Below, piece after piece: positions 38,986 to 48,808 of a stretch of 64,000 bases of DNA. The notes under the pieces were generated by a model. It searched no databases and was not told where the DNA came from. It saw only the letters and a list, made by a program, of their open reading frames with translations. Numbering within the stretch: the first letter of the stretch is position 1; every line of letters starts with the position of its first letter. The DNA comes from Furfurilactobacillus siliginis. GTDB lineage: Bacteria > Bacillota > Bacilli > Lactobacillales > Lactobacillaceae. The stretch covers positions 8,254 through 72,253 of the forward strand of contig NZ_JQCB01000007.1 in NCBI RefSeq assembly GCF_001437435.1. The letters run 5' to 3'. The position numbers and the translations under genes are program-made.

Positions 38986-39648
38986 TTATTTCCCTCCTCG
39001 TTGAGTATTTGTTGACTTCTTGGCAGGGAGCACTTCACCACGGTAGATCCAGGTCTTAACACCTAGCATACCGTAAGTGGTACGAGCTTCGTCCCATGAA
39101 TAGTCAATATCTGCACGTAACGTGTGCAATGGAACAGTTCCTTCTGAGTAACGTTCCTTACGGGCGATATCAGCACCGTTCAAACGGCCAGATACCATTG
39201 CCTTAATTCCGTGAGCGCCTGAACGCATAGTGCGTTGGATAGCACCACGCATAGCACGACGGAATGCAACACGTTGTTCAAGTTGCTTAGCAATTGAATC
39301 CCCAACTAAATGAGCATCCAAGTCAGGCTTCTTGATTTCAATGATGTTGATGTGTACTTGCTTGCCAGTCAAGTTGTTAAGTTCCTTCCGGAGCTTTTCA
39401 ACTTCTGACCCACCTTTACCGATAACCATCCCAGGCTTTGCGGTGTGAATGGATAATACCACCCGACCAGCAGCCCGTTCGATTTCAACGGTTGAAACAG
39501 ATGCGTCAGCAAGTCTTTGATCGATAAACTTACGGATCTTCACGTCTTCGATTAACCAGGTAGCATAATCTTTATCTGCGTACCATTTGGCTTCCCAATC
39601 GCGGATTACTCCGACACGGAATCCGTTTGGATTTACTTTTTGACCCAC
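38986..39648 (-). CDS. rpsC: Ribosomal protein S3 (uS3)
   Basis: S3, 220 residues, at the mRNA entry tunnel. KH domain [15 protein letters not shown] and the C-terminal domain ending [12 protein letters not shown] are complete. 12 bp after rplV. Confidence 0.98.
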   Translation of the reverse strand: MGQKVNPNGFRVGVIRDWEAKWYADKDYATWLIEDVKIRKFIDQRLADASVSTVEIERAAGRVVLSIHTAKPGMVIGKGGSEVEKLRKELNNLTGKQVHINIIEIKKPDLDAHLVGDSIAKQLEQRVAFRRAMRGAIQRTMRSGAHGIKAMVSGRLNGADIARKERYSEGTVPLHTLRADIDYSWDEARTTYGMLGVKTWIYRGEVLPAKKSTNTQRGGK

Positions 39649-39660
39649 GCTCGTTTCCTC

Positions 39661-40008
39661 CTACTTTTCAGATACGACTACTGTGATGTGGCTAGTCCGC
39701 TTGTTGATTGGTGATGCGGAACCTTTAGCCCGAGGACGGAACCGCTTAAGGGTTGGTCCTTCGTTTGCAAATGCTTCTGTAACAACCAAGTCTGTACGAT
39801 CCAGATCAAAATTGTTTTCAGCGTTTGCGACAGCAGACTTCAATACTTTTTCAACGTCTTCGGATGCACCGCGAGGCGTGAATTTTAGAATAGCAAATGC
39901 TTCATTAACGCTCTTGCCGCGAATAAGGTCAACAACTAGGCGAACCTTACGAGCAGCGACACGAACAGTCTTTGCAGTTGCTTTTGCAGATGTAACTTGT
40001 TCAGCCAT
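39661..40008 (-). CDS. rplV: Ribosomal protein L22 (uL22)
   Basis: L22, 115 residues, its beta-hairpin reaching the exit tunnel ([21 protein letters not shown] is the hairpin region; core [10 protein letters not shown]). No macrolide-resistance insertion is evident in it. 16 bp after rpsS. Confidence 0.98.
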   Translation of the reverse strand: MAEQVTSAKATAKTVRVAARKVRLVVDLIRGKSVNEAFAILKFTPRGASEDVEKVLKSAVANAENNFDLDRTDLVVTEAFANEGPTLKRFRPRAKGSASPINKRTSHITVVVSEK

Positions 40009-40024
40009 TGTTCAGTCCTCCTAA

Positions 40025-40300
40025 TTATTTACCGGTTGCCTTATCGGAACCGTGTCCGCGGAAAGTCCGCGTTGGAACGAATTCGCCAAGCTTGTGACCA
40101 ACCATGTCATCAGAGATGAACACTGGGACATGTTTCCGTCCGTCATAAACAGCGATTGTGTATCCGATGAAGCTAGGGAAGATGGTTGAGCGACGTGACC
40201 AAGTTTTGATCACGGTCTTCTTTTCAGAATCCGCTTGCGCAGCGATCTTCTTCAGCAGATGTTCATCGGCGAAAGGTCCTTTTTTAAGACTACGACCCAT
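40025..40300 (-). CDS. rpsS: Ribosomal protein S19 (uS19)
   Basis: S19, 91 residues, in the head contacting tRNA. The ATG of [16 protein letters not shown] is the start; an ATG six codons upstream overlaps the AGAGGAGG ribosome site. 85 bp after rplB. Confidence 0.97.
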   Translation of the reverse strand: MGRSLKKGPFADEHLLKKIAAQADSEKKTVIKTWSRRSTIFPSFIGYTIAVYDGRKHVPVFISDDMVGHKLGEFVPTRTFRGHGSDKATGK

Positions 40301-40385
40301 CGTGTGGCCTCCTCTCATGTTAGCAATATGCTAACGCGTTCATGTGTTTAACAACAAAATGTCGTATGTGATTGAATAAGAAAGA

Positions 40386-41219
40386 TTACTTCTTGCGACG
40401 GTCACGCACAATAAGCTTGTTTGAACGAGCATTGTGGTTCCGCGTCTTCTTACCAGCAGTCTTCTTACCCCATGGTGACATTGGTGATGGACGACCAACT
40501 GGGGCCTTCCCTTCACCACCACCATGTGGGTGATCGTTAGGGTTCATTACAGAACCACGAACGTGAGGACGTTGGCCAGCATAACGCTTACGACCGGCTT
40601 TACCTAACTTGATCAATTCGTGTTGTTCGTTACCAACGGTACCAACAGTGGCACGGCCAGCAGCAAGCACCATCCGAACTTCACCAGAAGCCAAACGTAC
40701 TAAAGCGTACTTGCCTTCCTTACCCAACAATTGAGCTGAAGCACCAGCAGAACGGGCAATTTGGCCACCCTTACCAGGCTTTAATTCGATGTTGTGAACA
40801 ATCGTCCCAACTGGGATGTTTGTCAATGGTAATGCGTTACCAACTTTGATATCCGCATCTGGACCAGATTCAACAACGGTGCCAACTTCTAGACCCTTAG
40901 GTGCTAAGATGTATGACTTCGTACCATCCTCGTAGACCAGTAAGGCGATGTTAGCAGTCCGGTTTGGGTCATATTCAATGGCCTTTACGGTTGCTTTGTA
41001 ATCGTCTTTAATCCGCTTAAAGTCGATGATCCGGTATGCACGCTTCGTACCACCGCCACGATGACGAACTGTCATGCGACCTTGGTTGTTACGACCTGCG
41101 CGGTGACTTTGTGATTCCAATAAGGACTTTTCTGGAGTCGTCTTAGTGATTTCACTAAAGTCGGAACCGGTCATGTTACGACGACCGTTAGTGGTTGGTT
41201 TATAACTCTTAATACCCAC
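40386..41219 (-). CDS. rplB: Ribosomal protein L2 (uL2)
   Basis: L2, 277 residues, needed for subunit joining and peptidyl transfer. [20 protein letters not shown] start and the conserved [19 protein letters not shown] end region. The His of the [13 protein letters not shown] loop, important for activity, is present. 86 bp after rplW. Confidence 0.98.
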   Translation of the reverse strand: MGIKSYKPTTNGRRNMTGSDFSEITKTTPEKSLLESQSHRAGRNNQGRMTVRHRGGGTKRAYRIIDFKRIKDDYKATVKAIEYDPNRTANIALLVYEDGTKSYILAPKGLEVGTVVESGPDADIKVGNALPLTNIPVGTIVHNIELKPGKGGQIARSAGASAQLLGKEGKYALVRLASGEVRMVLAAGRATVGTVGNEQHELIKLGKAGRKRYAGQRPHVRGSVMNPNDHPHGGGEGKAPVGRPSPMSPWGKKTAGKKTRNHNARSNKLIVRDRRKK

Positions 41220-41305
41220 TATTCTTTCCTCCTAAATTGTCGTGCCGTGACTGGTTGTCCCTTGTGAGGAGCCTTAACATCAACGGCGCATAGACTCGAA
41301 GAATA

Positions 41306-41593
41306 CTATTCTTCGTTAAATAACTTAATTTCCTTTGAGTCTGAGCTCAAAGTAATGATTGCCTTACGACGTTTCTTAGTGTAACCACTGTAACGTCCTT
41401 GGCGCTTCAAATGACCCTTAACGTTCATTACGTTAACCTTAACAACCTTAACATCGAAGATTTCTTCGATGGCGCTCTTGATCTGCGTCTTGGTTGCGCG
41501 GGTGTCAACATCAAACATGTAACGCTTGTCATCGATATCAGCCATTGAGGCTTCGGTAACAACTGGGCGTAAAATCACATCACGTGCTTCCAT
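41306..41593 (-). CDS. rplW: Ribosomal protein L23 (uL23)
   Basis: L23, 95 residues, at the exit tunnel and docking site of trigger factor and [15 protein letters not shown] and [18 protein letters not shown] are characteristic. Its start overlaps the rplD stop by one base. Confidence 0.98.
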   Translation of the reverse strand: MEARDVILRPVVTEASMADIDDKRYMFDVDTRATKTQIKSAIEEIFDVKVVKVNVMNVKGHLKRQGRYSGYTKKRRKAIITLSSDSKEIKLFNEE

Positions 41594-42219
41594 TATGCGA
41601 GCACCTCCTCTACCTGAGAAAGAGCAGATTGGGTAATCACCATCTTATCGTTGTTAACAATGTCCAAAACGTTTACGCCCTTAGCAGTCAGAACAGTGAC
41701 ATTAGCTAAGTTACGTGCAGACAATGCTGCGTTTTCGTTATCGTCTTCAACCACAACAAGGGTCTTTTCAGCAACTTTCAGGTTGTCTAGAACCGTGGCA
41801 AATTCAGAAGTCTTTGGTGCCTTGAATTCAAGAGCATCAACAACAACCAAGGCTTTGTCCAAAACCTTTTGTGACAATACAGACTTCATGGCAAGTTGAC
41901 GCACTTTTTGTGGCAACTTGTAGGCATATGAACGTGGAGTTGGTCCGAAGACAATCCCACCGCCACGCCATTGTGGTGACCGGATTGACCCTTGACGAGC
42001 CCGACCAGTACCCTTTTGACGCCATGGTTTCTTACCACCACCACGGACAGCACTCCGGTTCTTAACGGCGTGTGTTCCTTGACGTAATGATGCACGTTGC
42101 ATCAAAACGGCATCGGTGATGACGTTTTCGTTAGGTTCGATACCAAACACAGTGTCGTTTAATTCAACTGTGCCTGACTTCTTACCATCTTGCTTAAATA
42201 AATCAACGCTGGTAGTCAT
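41593..42219 (-). CDS. rplD: Ribosomal protein L4 (uL4)
   Basis: L4, 208 residues, with the long tunnel-lining loop [20 protein letters not shown]. In several bacteria L4 represses its own S10 operon; the structured leader before rpsJ would be its target here (inference). 26 bp after rplC. Confidence 0.98.
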   Translation of the reverse strand: MTTSVDLFKQDGKKSGTVELNDTVFGIEPNENVITDAVLMQRASLRQGTHAVKNRSAVRGGGKKPWRQKGTGRARQGSIRSPQWRGGGIVFGPTPRSYAYKLPQKVRQLAMKSVLSQKVLDKALVVVDALEFKAPKTSEFATVLDNLKVAEKTLVVVEDDNENAALSARNLANVTVLTAKGVNVLDIVNNDKMVITQSALSQVEEVLA

Positions 42220-42245
42220 AGCTGTTTATCCTCCCTTCCCTTAAA

Positions 42246-42905
42246 TTATTTTTCGCTCTGGCGGTTGTTCTTCTTCAGACCAGCCTTGACAGAGTTTTTG
42301 ATTGTAACAAATGACTTGTTAGCACCTGGAACGTTACCTTTGATCAACAGAACGTTGTTTTCAACATCGGCACGTACAACCTTCAAGTTTTGCATGGTTA
42401 CCTTATGGTTACCCATCCGACCTGGAAGTAACTTACCCTTGAAAACACGGTTGATAACGGCACCCAATGAACCTGGGCGACGGTGATAACGAGAACCATG
42501 CGCCATAGGACCGCGAGATTGGCCGTCCTTTTTAATGTTACCTTGATACCCATGTCCCTTTGTAATACCCGTGACGTCAACTGCTTCGCCTTCAGCGAAG
42601 ATATCAGCTTTGAGCTCGTCACCGACTTTTACGTCTCCAAGCTCAACATCGCGAATTTCACGAATGAAGCGCTTAGGAGCCGTTTTTGCTGCTGCTACGT
42701 GGCCTTGTTCGGGCTTGTTAGACAGAACTTCACGTTTATCGTCAAAACCTAATTGAATTGAGTTGTAACTGTCGTTTTCAACAGTCTTAACCTGCAATAC
42801 AACGTTAGGTGTGACATCGATAACAGTAACGGCAACTAATTCACCATTTTCCGTGAAGACCTGCGTCATCCCGACCTTTTTCCCTAAGATTCCTTTTGTG
42901 GTCAT
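42246..42905 (-). CDS. rplC: Ribosomal protein L3 (uL3)
   Basis: L3, 219 residues, an early large-subunit assembly protein. [15 protein letters not shown] and [22 protein letters not shown] are family hallmarks. 75 bp after rpsJ. Confidence 0.98.
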   Translation of the reverse strand: MTTKGILGKKVGMTQVFTENGELVAVTVIDVTPNVVLQVKTVENDSYNSIQLGFDDKREVLSNKPEQGHVAAAKTAPKRFIREIRDVELGDVKVGDELKADIFAEGEAVDVTGITKGHGYQGNIKKDGQSRGPMAHGSRYHRRPGSLGAVINRVFKGKLLPGRMGNHKVTMQNLKVVRADVENNVLLIKGNVPGANKSFVTIKNSVKAGLKKNNRQSEK

Positions 42906-42980
42906 GAGTACACCTCCAATATGATTGTGATTTTAATTACGCTTAACGCGCATTGGATCTAGACGAAATCAATTGTTGAA

Positions 42981-43289
42981 TTACAACTTGATTTCGATAT
43001 CAACGCCACTTGGCAATTCAAGCTTAGTCAATGAATCAACTGTTTTAGCAGTTGGGTTAACAATGTCGATCAAACGCTTATGCGTCCGAATCTCGAATTG
43101 TTCACGAGACTTCTTGAACTTATGTGGTGAACGTAACACCGTGAAAAGTGTCCGTTCAGTTGGTAACGGAATTGGTCCTGAAATTTCAGCACCAGTCCGC
43201 TTAGCAGTTTCCACGATCTTGTCAGCTGACTGATCAAGGACACGATGCTCATAAGCCTTCAAGCGAATCCGAATTTTCTTACTTGCCAT
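42981..43289 (-). CDS. rpsJ: Ribosomal protein S10 (uS10, NusE)
   Basis: S10, 102 residues, also the NusE antitermination factor. [20 protein letters not shown] and [20 protein letters not shown] are characteristic. First gene of the S10-spc-alpha block, preceded by a strong promoter and a ~165-nt leader. Confidence 0.98.
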   Translation of the reverse strand: MASKKIRIRLKAYEHRVLDQSADKIVETAKRTGAEISGPIPLPTERTLFTVLRSPHKFKKSREQFEIRTHKRLIDIVNPTAKTVDSLTKLELPSGVDIEIKL

Positions 43290-43455
43290 AGTTGTTCCCT
43301 CCTATCGTCTATTTTTTATAAATAGGCTAGCTCCGTGAAAATTACCGCCACACCACCGTGGCAAAGCGGCCGGGTGTGTCGCAACCTTCCACATCATTGC
43401 TCGCTTAGCGCTGCTTGAAACTGGGCACAGTTGTACCTTTTTTCGCACAAGCACT
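43290..43455 (-). promoter_or_regulatory. rpsJ (S10 operon) leader RNA
   Basis: About 165 nt from the predicted start to rpsJ. On the minus strand the segment GCGACACACCCGGCCGC ... GGTGGTGTGGCGG folds into a GC-rich hairpin, unlike the AT-rich surroundings. The position fits an r-protein autoregulatory leader (L4 type described for Bacilli); identity is inferred. Confidence 0.5.
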
Positions 43456-43460
43456 TGTCT

Positions 43461-43489
43461 ACTATACCAGCTGTACCCATTACTGGCAA
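43461..43489 (-). promoter_or_regulatory. S10 operon promoter
   Basis: TTGCCA, 17 bp, TATAGT on the minus strand, about 170 bp upstream of rpsJ. Ten of twelve hexamer positions match sigma-A consensus. Confidence 0.82.
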
Positions 43490-43624
43490 GGGCTTATTTG
43501 GTTTTGTAAATGTCGATTCGGTTACAATTTTATTTACTGTCCACTTTATATCTCAAGCACGACTTAACCAAATCTTTTACACTTTCCAGTACAATGAAAG
43601 CAACTATATAAAAGGAGGCACACG

Positions 43625-44191
43625 ATGTCAACTATTACTCAACCACGTGCGTTACTTATCATCGATTATACAAATGACTTTGTTGCTGACAACGGTGCAT
43701 TAACAACAGGACAACCTGGGCAGATCATTGAACCGTCAATTATCAAGCTTGCTGACGCATACATAGCTGCCGGAGACTATGTTATTTTCCCAACTGATCT
43801 TCATACGGCTAATGATGCATTTCACCCCGAAAGTAAGCTCTTCCCACCACATAATTTAGCAAACACCTGGGGTCGGCAACTATATGGACACTTAACTGAC
43901 TGGTATACAAAGCATCAACAAGACGACCATGTTTACTCCTTTGATAAAAATCGTTACAGTGCATTTGCCAATTCGAATCTTGATAACTATTTGCGTAGTC
44001 GCCACATCACTGATTTAACACTAACTGGCGTATGCACAGACATTTGTGTCTTGCACACCGCGGTCGATGCATACAACAAGGATTACACACTGACAATTCC
44101 AGCATCGGCCGTTGCATCTTTTAACGCCAGCGGTCATGCTTGGGCGCTTAACCATTTTGAACAAACGCTCGGTGCCAATGTTATTCGTTAG
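43625..44191 (+). CDS. Isochorismatase-fold cysteine hydrolase (nicotinamidase-like)
   Basis: A 188-residue hydrolase with the family triad: Asp in LLIIDYTNDF, Lys in SFDKNRYSAF and Cys in GVCTDICVLHTA. DLHTANDAFHPES matches the metal-binding DxHxxxxxFH of nicotinamidases (PncA), and the cis-peptide GVCTD loop is intact. Likely role is nicotinamide deamidation in NAD salvage, but other amidases share this fold. AAAGGAGG lies before the ATG. Transcribed against the ribosomal genes on both sides and ended by a bidirectional hairpin. Confidence 0.82.
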   Translation: MSTITQPRALLIIDYTNDFVADNGALTTGQPGQIIEPSIIKLADAYIAAGDYVIFPTDLHTANDAFHPESKLFPPHNLANTWGRQLYGHLTDWYTKHQQDDHVYSFDKNRYSAFANSNLDNYLRSRHITDLTLTGVCTDICVLHTAVDAYNKDYTLTIPASAVASFNASGHAWALNHFEQTLGANVIR

Positions 44192-44212
44192 TTCTTTATA
44201 TAGAAGAAACAA

Positions 44213-44251
44213 AAAAAGCCACAACCAGTTAAACACCGGTTGTGGCTTTTT
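44213..44251. terminator. Bidirectional terminator between the hydrolase gene and fusA
   Basis: AAAAAGCCACAACC / GGTTGTGGCTTTTT perfect 14-bp stem with an 11-base loop between convergent genes. Confidence 0.9.
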
Positions 44252-44264
44252 AAATGACTAACGA

Positions 44265-46370
44265 CTAGTCATCGGCAGGATTATGGTTCCCACCATTTTT
44301 CTTGATGATTTCTTCTTGGACAGCCTTTGGAACAGCTGAGTAGTGGTCAAACGTCATGGTAAACGTCCCACGACCTTGCGTTGATGAACGCAGTGTCGTT
44401 GCGTAACCAAACATTTCAGCCAATGGTACAAATGAGTGAACTTCTTGCGCGTTCCCACGTGCTTCCATTCCATCAACAGTACCACGACGAGCAGTTACGT
44501 GACCCATAACATCCCCAAGGTTATCTTCAGGTGCGACAATGTCGACCTTCATGATTGGTTCAAGGATAACTGGAGCAGTCTTCTTAGCTGCTTCACGTAA
44601 AGCTAATGATGCAGCAATCTTAAATGCTGATTCAGATGAATCGACATCATGGTAACTACCATCGTATAACTTAGCTTTAACATCGACAACTGGATAACCA
44701 GCAACCATACCATTAGCCATGGATTCTTGTAACCCTTGGTCAACTGAAGGGATGTATTCACGAGGAACAACCCCACCAACAATGGCATCTTCGAATTCGT
44801 AACCCTTACCAGTTTCGTTAGGTGTGAATTCGATCCAAACATCACCATATTGACCTTTACCACCAGACTGACGGATGAAACGTCCTTCAACCTGAGCAGA
44901 CTTCGTAATTGTTTCACGGTAAGCAACTTGAGGTGCACCAACAGTTGCATCAACCTTGAATTCACGACGCATACGGTCAACGATGATATCCAAGTGAAGT
45001 TCACCCATCCCAGAAATTAATGTTTCACCAGTTTCAGGGTTAGTTTCGGCACGGAAACTAGGATCTTCTTCAGAAAGTTTTTGCAAGGCGTTGTTCATCT
45101 TGTCTTGGTCAGCCTTTGTCTTAGGTTCCACGGCAACTTGGATAACTGGGTCTGGGAAGACCATTGATTCAAGATGCAATGGGTGGTCAACGGCTGTCAA
45201 TGAATCACCAGTAGTGGTGTTCTTCAAACCGATGGCAGCAGCGATATCCCCAGAGAACACTTCAGGAATTTCGTTTTGTTGGTTAGAATGCATTTGTAGC
45301 AAACGACCAACACGTTCACGCTTGTCCTTCGTTGCGTTTAAGACGTATGAACCTGATTCCAAAGTACCAGTGTACACACGGATAAACGTCAAACGACCAA
45401 CGTAAGGGTCAGTAGCAACCTTAAATGCCAAGGCAGCAAAGTCCTTGTCATCGCCGGCAACTAGGTCTTCTTCTTCGCCTGTTTCAGGATCAGTGGCTGT
45501 ATAAGGCTTAACATCAACTGGTGATGGTAAGTAGTCAACAACGGCGTCCATCAACATTTGCACACCCTTGTTCTTGTAGGCAGAACCTGCAAGAACTGGG
45601 AAGAAGTCATTTGTCAAAGTAGCACGACGGATACCAGCCTTTAATTCATCCTTGCTGATTTCTTCACCGTTCAAGTACTTTTCCATCAAAGCGTCGTCTG
45701 ATTCGGCAACTGCTTCAACTAAAGCGTCACGACGCTTTTGTGCTTCTGCAAGGTATTCTTCAGGAACATCAACTGTGTCCCATTCAGTCCCTAAAGCATC
45801 TTCATCATAAAGGTCAGCCTTCATTTCGATCAGGTCAATAACCCCTTCGAAATCATCTTCGGCACCAATTGGCATTTGGATGGCGTGTGCATTGGCTTGC
45901 AAACGGTCACCAATTGAGTCAACTGAGAAGTCGAAGTCGGCACCTAATTTGTCCATCTTGTTAACGAACACGATACGAGGAACGTCATAAGTAGATGCTT
46001 GACGCCAAACAGTTTCTGTTTGAGGTTCAACACCAGCTTGGGCATCCAGCACCGCAATCGCACCATCTAAAACCCGCAATGAACGTTCAACTTCAATAGT
46101 GAAGTCCACGTGTCCTGGGGTATCGATGATGTTGATTCGGTTGTTCTTCCATTCAGCAGTCGTGGCAGCTGAAGTGATGGTAATCCCACGTTCTTGTTCT
46201 TGGGCCATCCAGTCCATTTGTGAAGCACCATCATGGGTTTCACCAATTTTATGAATCTTACCAGTATAGTAAAGAATCCGTTCAGTTAACGTGGTTTTAC
46301 CGGCATCAATATGGGCCATGATACCAATATTACGTGTTTTTTCGAGTGGAAATTCACGTGTGTTAGCCAT
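44265..46370 (-). CDS. fusA: Elongation factor G
   Basis: EF-G, 701 residues, the translocation GTPase. G1 [10 protein letters not shown]2 RGITI, G3 DTPGHVD and G4 NKMDK are all present, followed by domains II-V ending in the AMEARG...[11 protein letters not shown] region. It lies 105 bp after rpsG, a gap holding two hairpins, so its level may be set separately from rpsG and rpsL. Confidence 0.98.
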   Translation of the reverse strand: MANTREFPLEKTRNIGIMAHIDAGKTTLTERILYYTGKIHKIGETHDGASQMDWMAQEQERGITITSAATTAEWKNNRINIIDTPGHVDFTIEVERSLRVLDGAIAVLDAQAGVEPQTETVWRQASTYDVPRIVFVNKMDKLGADFDFSVDSIGDRLQANAHAIQMPIGAEDDFEGVIDLIEMKADLYDEDALGTEWDTVDVPEEYLAEAQKRRDALVEAVAESDDALMEKYLNGEEISKDELKAGIRRATLTNDFFPVLAGSAYKNKGVQMLMDAVVDYLPSPVDVKPYTATDPETGEEEDLVAGDDKDFAALAFKVATDPYVGRLTFIRVYTGTLESGSYVLNATKDKRERVGRLLQMHSNQQNEIPEVFSGDIAAAIGLKNTTTGDSLTAVDHPLHLESMVFPDPVIQVAVEPKTKADQDKMNNALQKLSEEDPSFRAETNPETGETLISGMGELHLDIIVDRMRREFKVDATVGAPQVAYRETITKSAQVEGRFIRQSGGKGQYGDVWIEFTPNETGKGYEFEDAIVGGVVPREYIPSVDQGLQESMANGMVAGYPVVDVKAKLYDGSYHDVDSSESAFKIAASLALREAAKKTAPVILEPIMKVDIVAPEDNLGDVMGHVTARRGTVDGMEARGNAQEVHSFVPLAEMFGYATTLRSSTQGRGTFTMTFDHYSAVPKAVQEEIIKKNGGNHNPADD

Positions 46371-46416
46371 TATTTTCTCCTTTTAAATAGCATGTTTACT
46401 GCTTAAATCCCAAAAA

Positions 46417-46443
46417 TGACACCGCGCATAATGATCGGTGTCA
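46417..46443 (-). terminator. Attenuator-like hairpin between rpsG and fusA
   Basis: TGACACCG / CGGTGTCA perfect 8-bp stem; on the minus strand it is followed by TTTTT. A second small hairpin (ACCGG / CCGGT) lies just upstream at about 46453-46470. In an operon normally read through, it suggests partial termination or processing. Confidence 0.5.
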
Positions 46444-46475
46444 AAAGGGTGCTACCGGTCAAAAGCCGGTTATTA

Positions 46476-46946
46476 TTACCAACGGTAATGTGCGAAGGCA
46501 CGGTTGGCTTCTGCCATCCGGTGAGTGTCTTCACGCTTCTTAACAGAAGCACCAGTGTTGTTGGCAGCATCCATGATTTCACGTGCAAGACGTTCTGTCA
46601 TGGTGTGTTCCCCACGTAAGCGTGAGTATTGCACTAACCAACGTAAGCCTAATGTGCTACGACGTTCTGGACGAACTTCGATAGGAACCTGGTAATTAGA
46701 ACCACCGACACGGCGAGCTTTAACTTCCATTACAGGCATAATGTTGTTCATTGCTTCTTCGAACACTTCAAGTGGTTCGTTACCAGTTGTTTCTTTAATT
46801 GAATCAAACGCATCGTATAAGATTGTTGAAGCAGTTCCCCGCTTACCATCTAACATCAAGCGGTTGATTAAACGCGTAACAAGCTTTGAGTTGTAAATTG
46901 GGTCAGGTAGCACTTCACGTGCTGGAATATGTCCTTTACGAGCCAT
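46476..46946 (-). CDS. rpsG: Ribosomal protein S7 (uS7)
   Basis: S7, 156 residues, a primary assembly protein of the 30S head. [20 protein letters not shown] start and [19 protein letters not shown] are typical. It lies 20 bp after rpsL. Confidence 0.98.
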   Translation of the reverse strand: MARKGHIPAREVLPDPIYNSKLVTRLINRLMLDGKRGTASTILYDAFDSIKETTGNEPLEVFEEAMNNIMPVMEVKARRVGGSNYQVPIEVRPERRSTLGLRWLVQYSRLRGEHTMTERLAREIMDAANNTGASVKKREDTHRMAEANRAFAHYRW

Positions 46947-46966
46947 CGTTTATCTTCCTTTCTTGA

Positions 46967-47380
46967 TTAAGCCTTAGGCTTTTTAGTACCGTACTTAGAA
47001 CGGCTTTGCTTCCGGTCAGTAACACCGGCTGTATCCAGGGCACCACGGATAACATGGTAACGAACCCCAGGCAAATCCTTCACACGGCCACCACGGATTA
47101 GCACAACACTATGTTCTTGCAAGTTGTGACCAATACCTGGAATGTAAGCCGTAACTTCAATCAAGTTAGACAAACGAACACGGGCATACTTCCGTAAAGC
47201 TGAGTTAGGCTTCTTTGGTGTCATAGTACCGACACGAGTTGCAACCCCACGTTTTTGAGGTGCAGCGTTGTTAGTCTGTTCCTTCTTGTAGCTGTTATAC
47301 CCGAAGTTTAATGCTGGGGCATCTGATTTTGACGTTTTAGATTTACGACCACTACGAACGAGTTGGTTAATCGTTGGCAT
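46967..47380 (-). CDS. rpsL: Ribosomal protein S12 (uS12)
   Basis: S12, 137 residues, at the decoding centre. The two lysines where streptomycin resistance arises are wild type ([10 protein letters not shown] and [12 protein letters not shown]). First gene of the str operon, with its own promoter and ~165-nt leader. Confidence 0.98.
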   Translation of the reverse strand: MPTINQLVRSGRKSKTSKSDAPALNFGYNSYKKEQTNNAAPQKRGVATRVGTMTPKKPNSALRKYARVRLSNLIEVTAYIPGIGHNLQEHSVVLIRGGRVKDLPGVRYHVIRGALDTAGVTDRKQSRSKYGTKKPKA

Positions 47381-47545
47381 CTAAAAGTCCTCCTTTCAAC
47401 TTTCCGTTGCTGTTTAAGTCCACACACCCAGGCGGTTCTTTTTTGATTAATAAAAAAAGAAAAACCCAAATCTGTTTTCCACAAATGATTGCTGCTTAAA
47501 GCTCCAGCCGCCATGGATGGCAGACACTTTCACAAAAAAGCACCT
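47381..47545 (-). promoter_or_regulatory. rpsL (str operon) leader
   Basis: About 165 nt between the predicted transcription start and rpsL. It holds a poly-T tract (CTTTTTTTATT on the minus strand, around 47450), GCCATCCATGGCGGC and a good AAAGGAGG site. No ORF is convincing; a structured leader is likely but not identified. Confidence 0.4.
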
Positions 47546-47550
47546 TTAAT

Positions 47551-47579
47551 AGAATATCATCCTCCCCCAACACAGTCAA
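47551..47579 (-). promoter_or_regulatory. str operon promoter
   Basis: TTGACT, 17 bp, TATTCT on the minus strand upstream of rpsL. Confidence 0.75.
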
Positions 47580-47677
47580 GTCACCACTGAGAAAAATCAC
47601 CTGTTAGCGCAATTTTTACGCACAACTTTACGTATGTAAAAACTAACTGTGTTGGATTGGAAAGGATGCTATTCATT

Positions 47678-48370
47678 ATGTCATTATTTTTGTCGCTTGT
47701 CAGCCCACTTTACGCCATTGTTTTTACTTCCACTGTCATGTGTCTGGCCGACCGTTTGACCACATCATCTATCATCGACACACCACGTTCTGTTTGCGAC
47801 CACTGTCGCCGGCAACTCACTTGGTGGCAGTTGGTACCAATCTTTGGTTGGCTCTGTCAACGCGGTCGTTGCCATTTCTGTCATGTTGCCATTAGCGCTC
47901 GCTATGTGCTCTATGAAATTTCCATCGGCATCCTTACCACGTGTCTATCACTACGCACATCGTTTCACCTAACCTGGGCAACAATTTGTTTTCTCTTAGT
48001 ACTTCTAGCACTTGCTGAAATCGATCGTATCATGACCTCCGTGCCGACGGTTTTAAACGTTATCTTATTACTAGCTGCGCTCACGCTTCGCCAACCGCCA
48101 CTTCGTGAATGGGGTTGCCTGTTTGTCGTGTTTATCCTGGGACAACTTGTGCTCCATTATCACCCCGTGTTGGGTAACGGTGATCTAGATATCATGATCA
48201 TTTTTGTAATTGCATGGGGTTGGCTGGCTATGACACAAATCGTATTGATCAGCTGTGTCTTAGCGCTGCTTCGCCAACGACACTCACAACCGTTGCAGCA
48301 ACCATTCATTCCTGATTTGTGGCGTGGGTGCCTCACCTTTTGTTTCTTACACGTCTTTACGCTCATATAG
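47678..48370 (+). CDS. comC: Prepilin peptidase (A24 family, ComC/PilD-like)
   Basis: About 230 residues with six to seven hydrophobic helices. The two aspartyl protease motifs are LAEIDRIM...P and GNGDLDI, and the cytosolic loop has two cysteine pairs (CDHC and CHFC) used for zinc and N-methylation. It matures competence pseudopilins. The frame opens earlier, at a TTG, but AAAGGA lies suitably before the ATG of MSLFLSL. Opposite strand to rpsL and rpoC, a position common in lactobacilli. Its stop overlaps the cre site of the next unit. Confidence 0.85.
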   Translation: MSLFLSLVSPLYAIVFTSTVMCLADRLTTSSIIDTPRSVCDHCRRQLTWWQLVPIFGWLCQRGRCHFCHVAISARYVLYEISIGILTTCLSLRTSFHLTWATICFLLVLLALAEIDRIMTSVPTVLNVILLLAALTLRQPPLREWGCLFVVFILGQLVLHYHPVLGNGDLDIMIIFVIAWGWLAMTQIVLISCVLALLRQRHSQPLQQPFIPDLWRGCLTFCFLHVFTLI

Positions 48371-48382
48371 TAAGCGCTTGCA
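48369..48382. promoter_or_regulatory. cre site (CcpA) overlapping the arsR promoter
   Basis: AGTAAGCGCTTGCA matches the catabolite-responsive element TGNAANCGNTNNCA at all but the first position. It overlaps the comC stop codon and the -35 hexamer of the arsR-oleate hydratase promoter, a placement that favours repression. Confidence 0.6.
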
Positions 48383-48406
48383 TAAATATGAATGCGGCTT
48401 TACTAT
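48378..48406 (+). promoter_or_regulatory. arsR-ohyA promoter
   Basis: TTGCAT, 17 bp, TACTAT, about 37 bp upstream of the ArsR start codon. Confidence 0.5.
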
Positions 48407-48430
48407 ATTCATGAAGTTAAATATATGAAT
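48388..48430 (+). promoter_or_regulatory. Possible ArsR operator repeats
   Basis: ATGAAT (48388), ATTCAT (48407) and ATGAAT (48425): an inverted repeat with a 13-base centre plus a third half-site, spread over the -10 region and the start of the transcript. ArsR-type dimers bind such imperfect palindromes; here an autoregulatory operator is inferred. Confidence 0.45.
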
Positions 48431-48442
48431 GAGGTGATGTGT

Positions 48443-48778
48443 ATGCAACAAGTTGCTGAGCTACCTAAACGTCAGCGACAAGCGCTTGATGAATTTGTAG
48501 CTAACCTCGATTTACTCAATACACTCGCAGACACTAATCGGCAACGGTTGATTATTTTATTAGGTGCTCACCTAGTCGACGGCTTAACGGTTTCAGAACT
48601 AACACGGCAAATGCAGCTATCGCAACCTGCCGTTTCTCATCATTTAAAACTACTGCGTGATGCAGGATTAGTCGCCACAACAACTGAGGGCTTACATCAT
48701 CGCTACCGTCTGACCGTGGATGCTGCGTTGAATCAGGTAGAACACTTATTAACCACCATTCGTCATAGTTACCATTAA
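48443..48778 (+). CDS. ArsR family transcriptional regulator
   Basis: A 111-residue winged-helix repressor: LADTNRQRLIILLGAHLVDGLTVSELTRQMQLSQPAVSHHLKLLRDAG-type core, of which QLSQPAVSHHLKLLRDAGLV is the recognition helix. It lacks the ELCVCDL metal-binding motif and has no cysteine, so it is probably not an arsenic or heavy-metal sensor of the classical kind. GAGGTG lies before the ATG of MQQVAEL; upstream in-frame ATGs overlap that site. Thirty bp separate it from oleate hydratase, which it probably controls. Confidence 0.82.
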   Translation: MQQVAELPKRQRQALDEFVANLDLLNTLADTNRQRLIILLGAHLVDGLTVSELTRQMQLSQPAVSHHLKLLRDAGLVATTTEGLHHRYRLTVDAALNQVEHLLTTIRHSYH

Positions 48779-48808
48779 CAGTTCTCATAAAGAAAGGAAG
48801 TTATTCAC

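Noticed and set aside
44603-45004. 133-residue frame inside fusA
   Set aside because: It is an alternative frame of fusA on the same strand, leucine- and valine-rich, with no start signal.
47308-47514. 68-residue frame in the rpsL leader
   Set aside because: It overlaps the rpsL start in another frame and includes poly-T-derived residues; the region is better explained as an untranslated leader.
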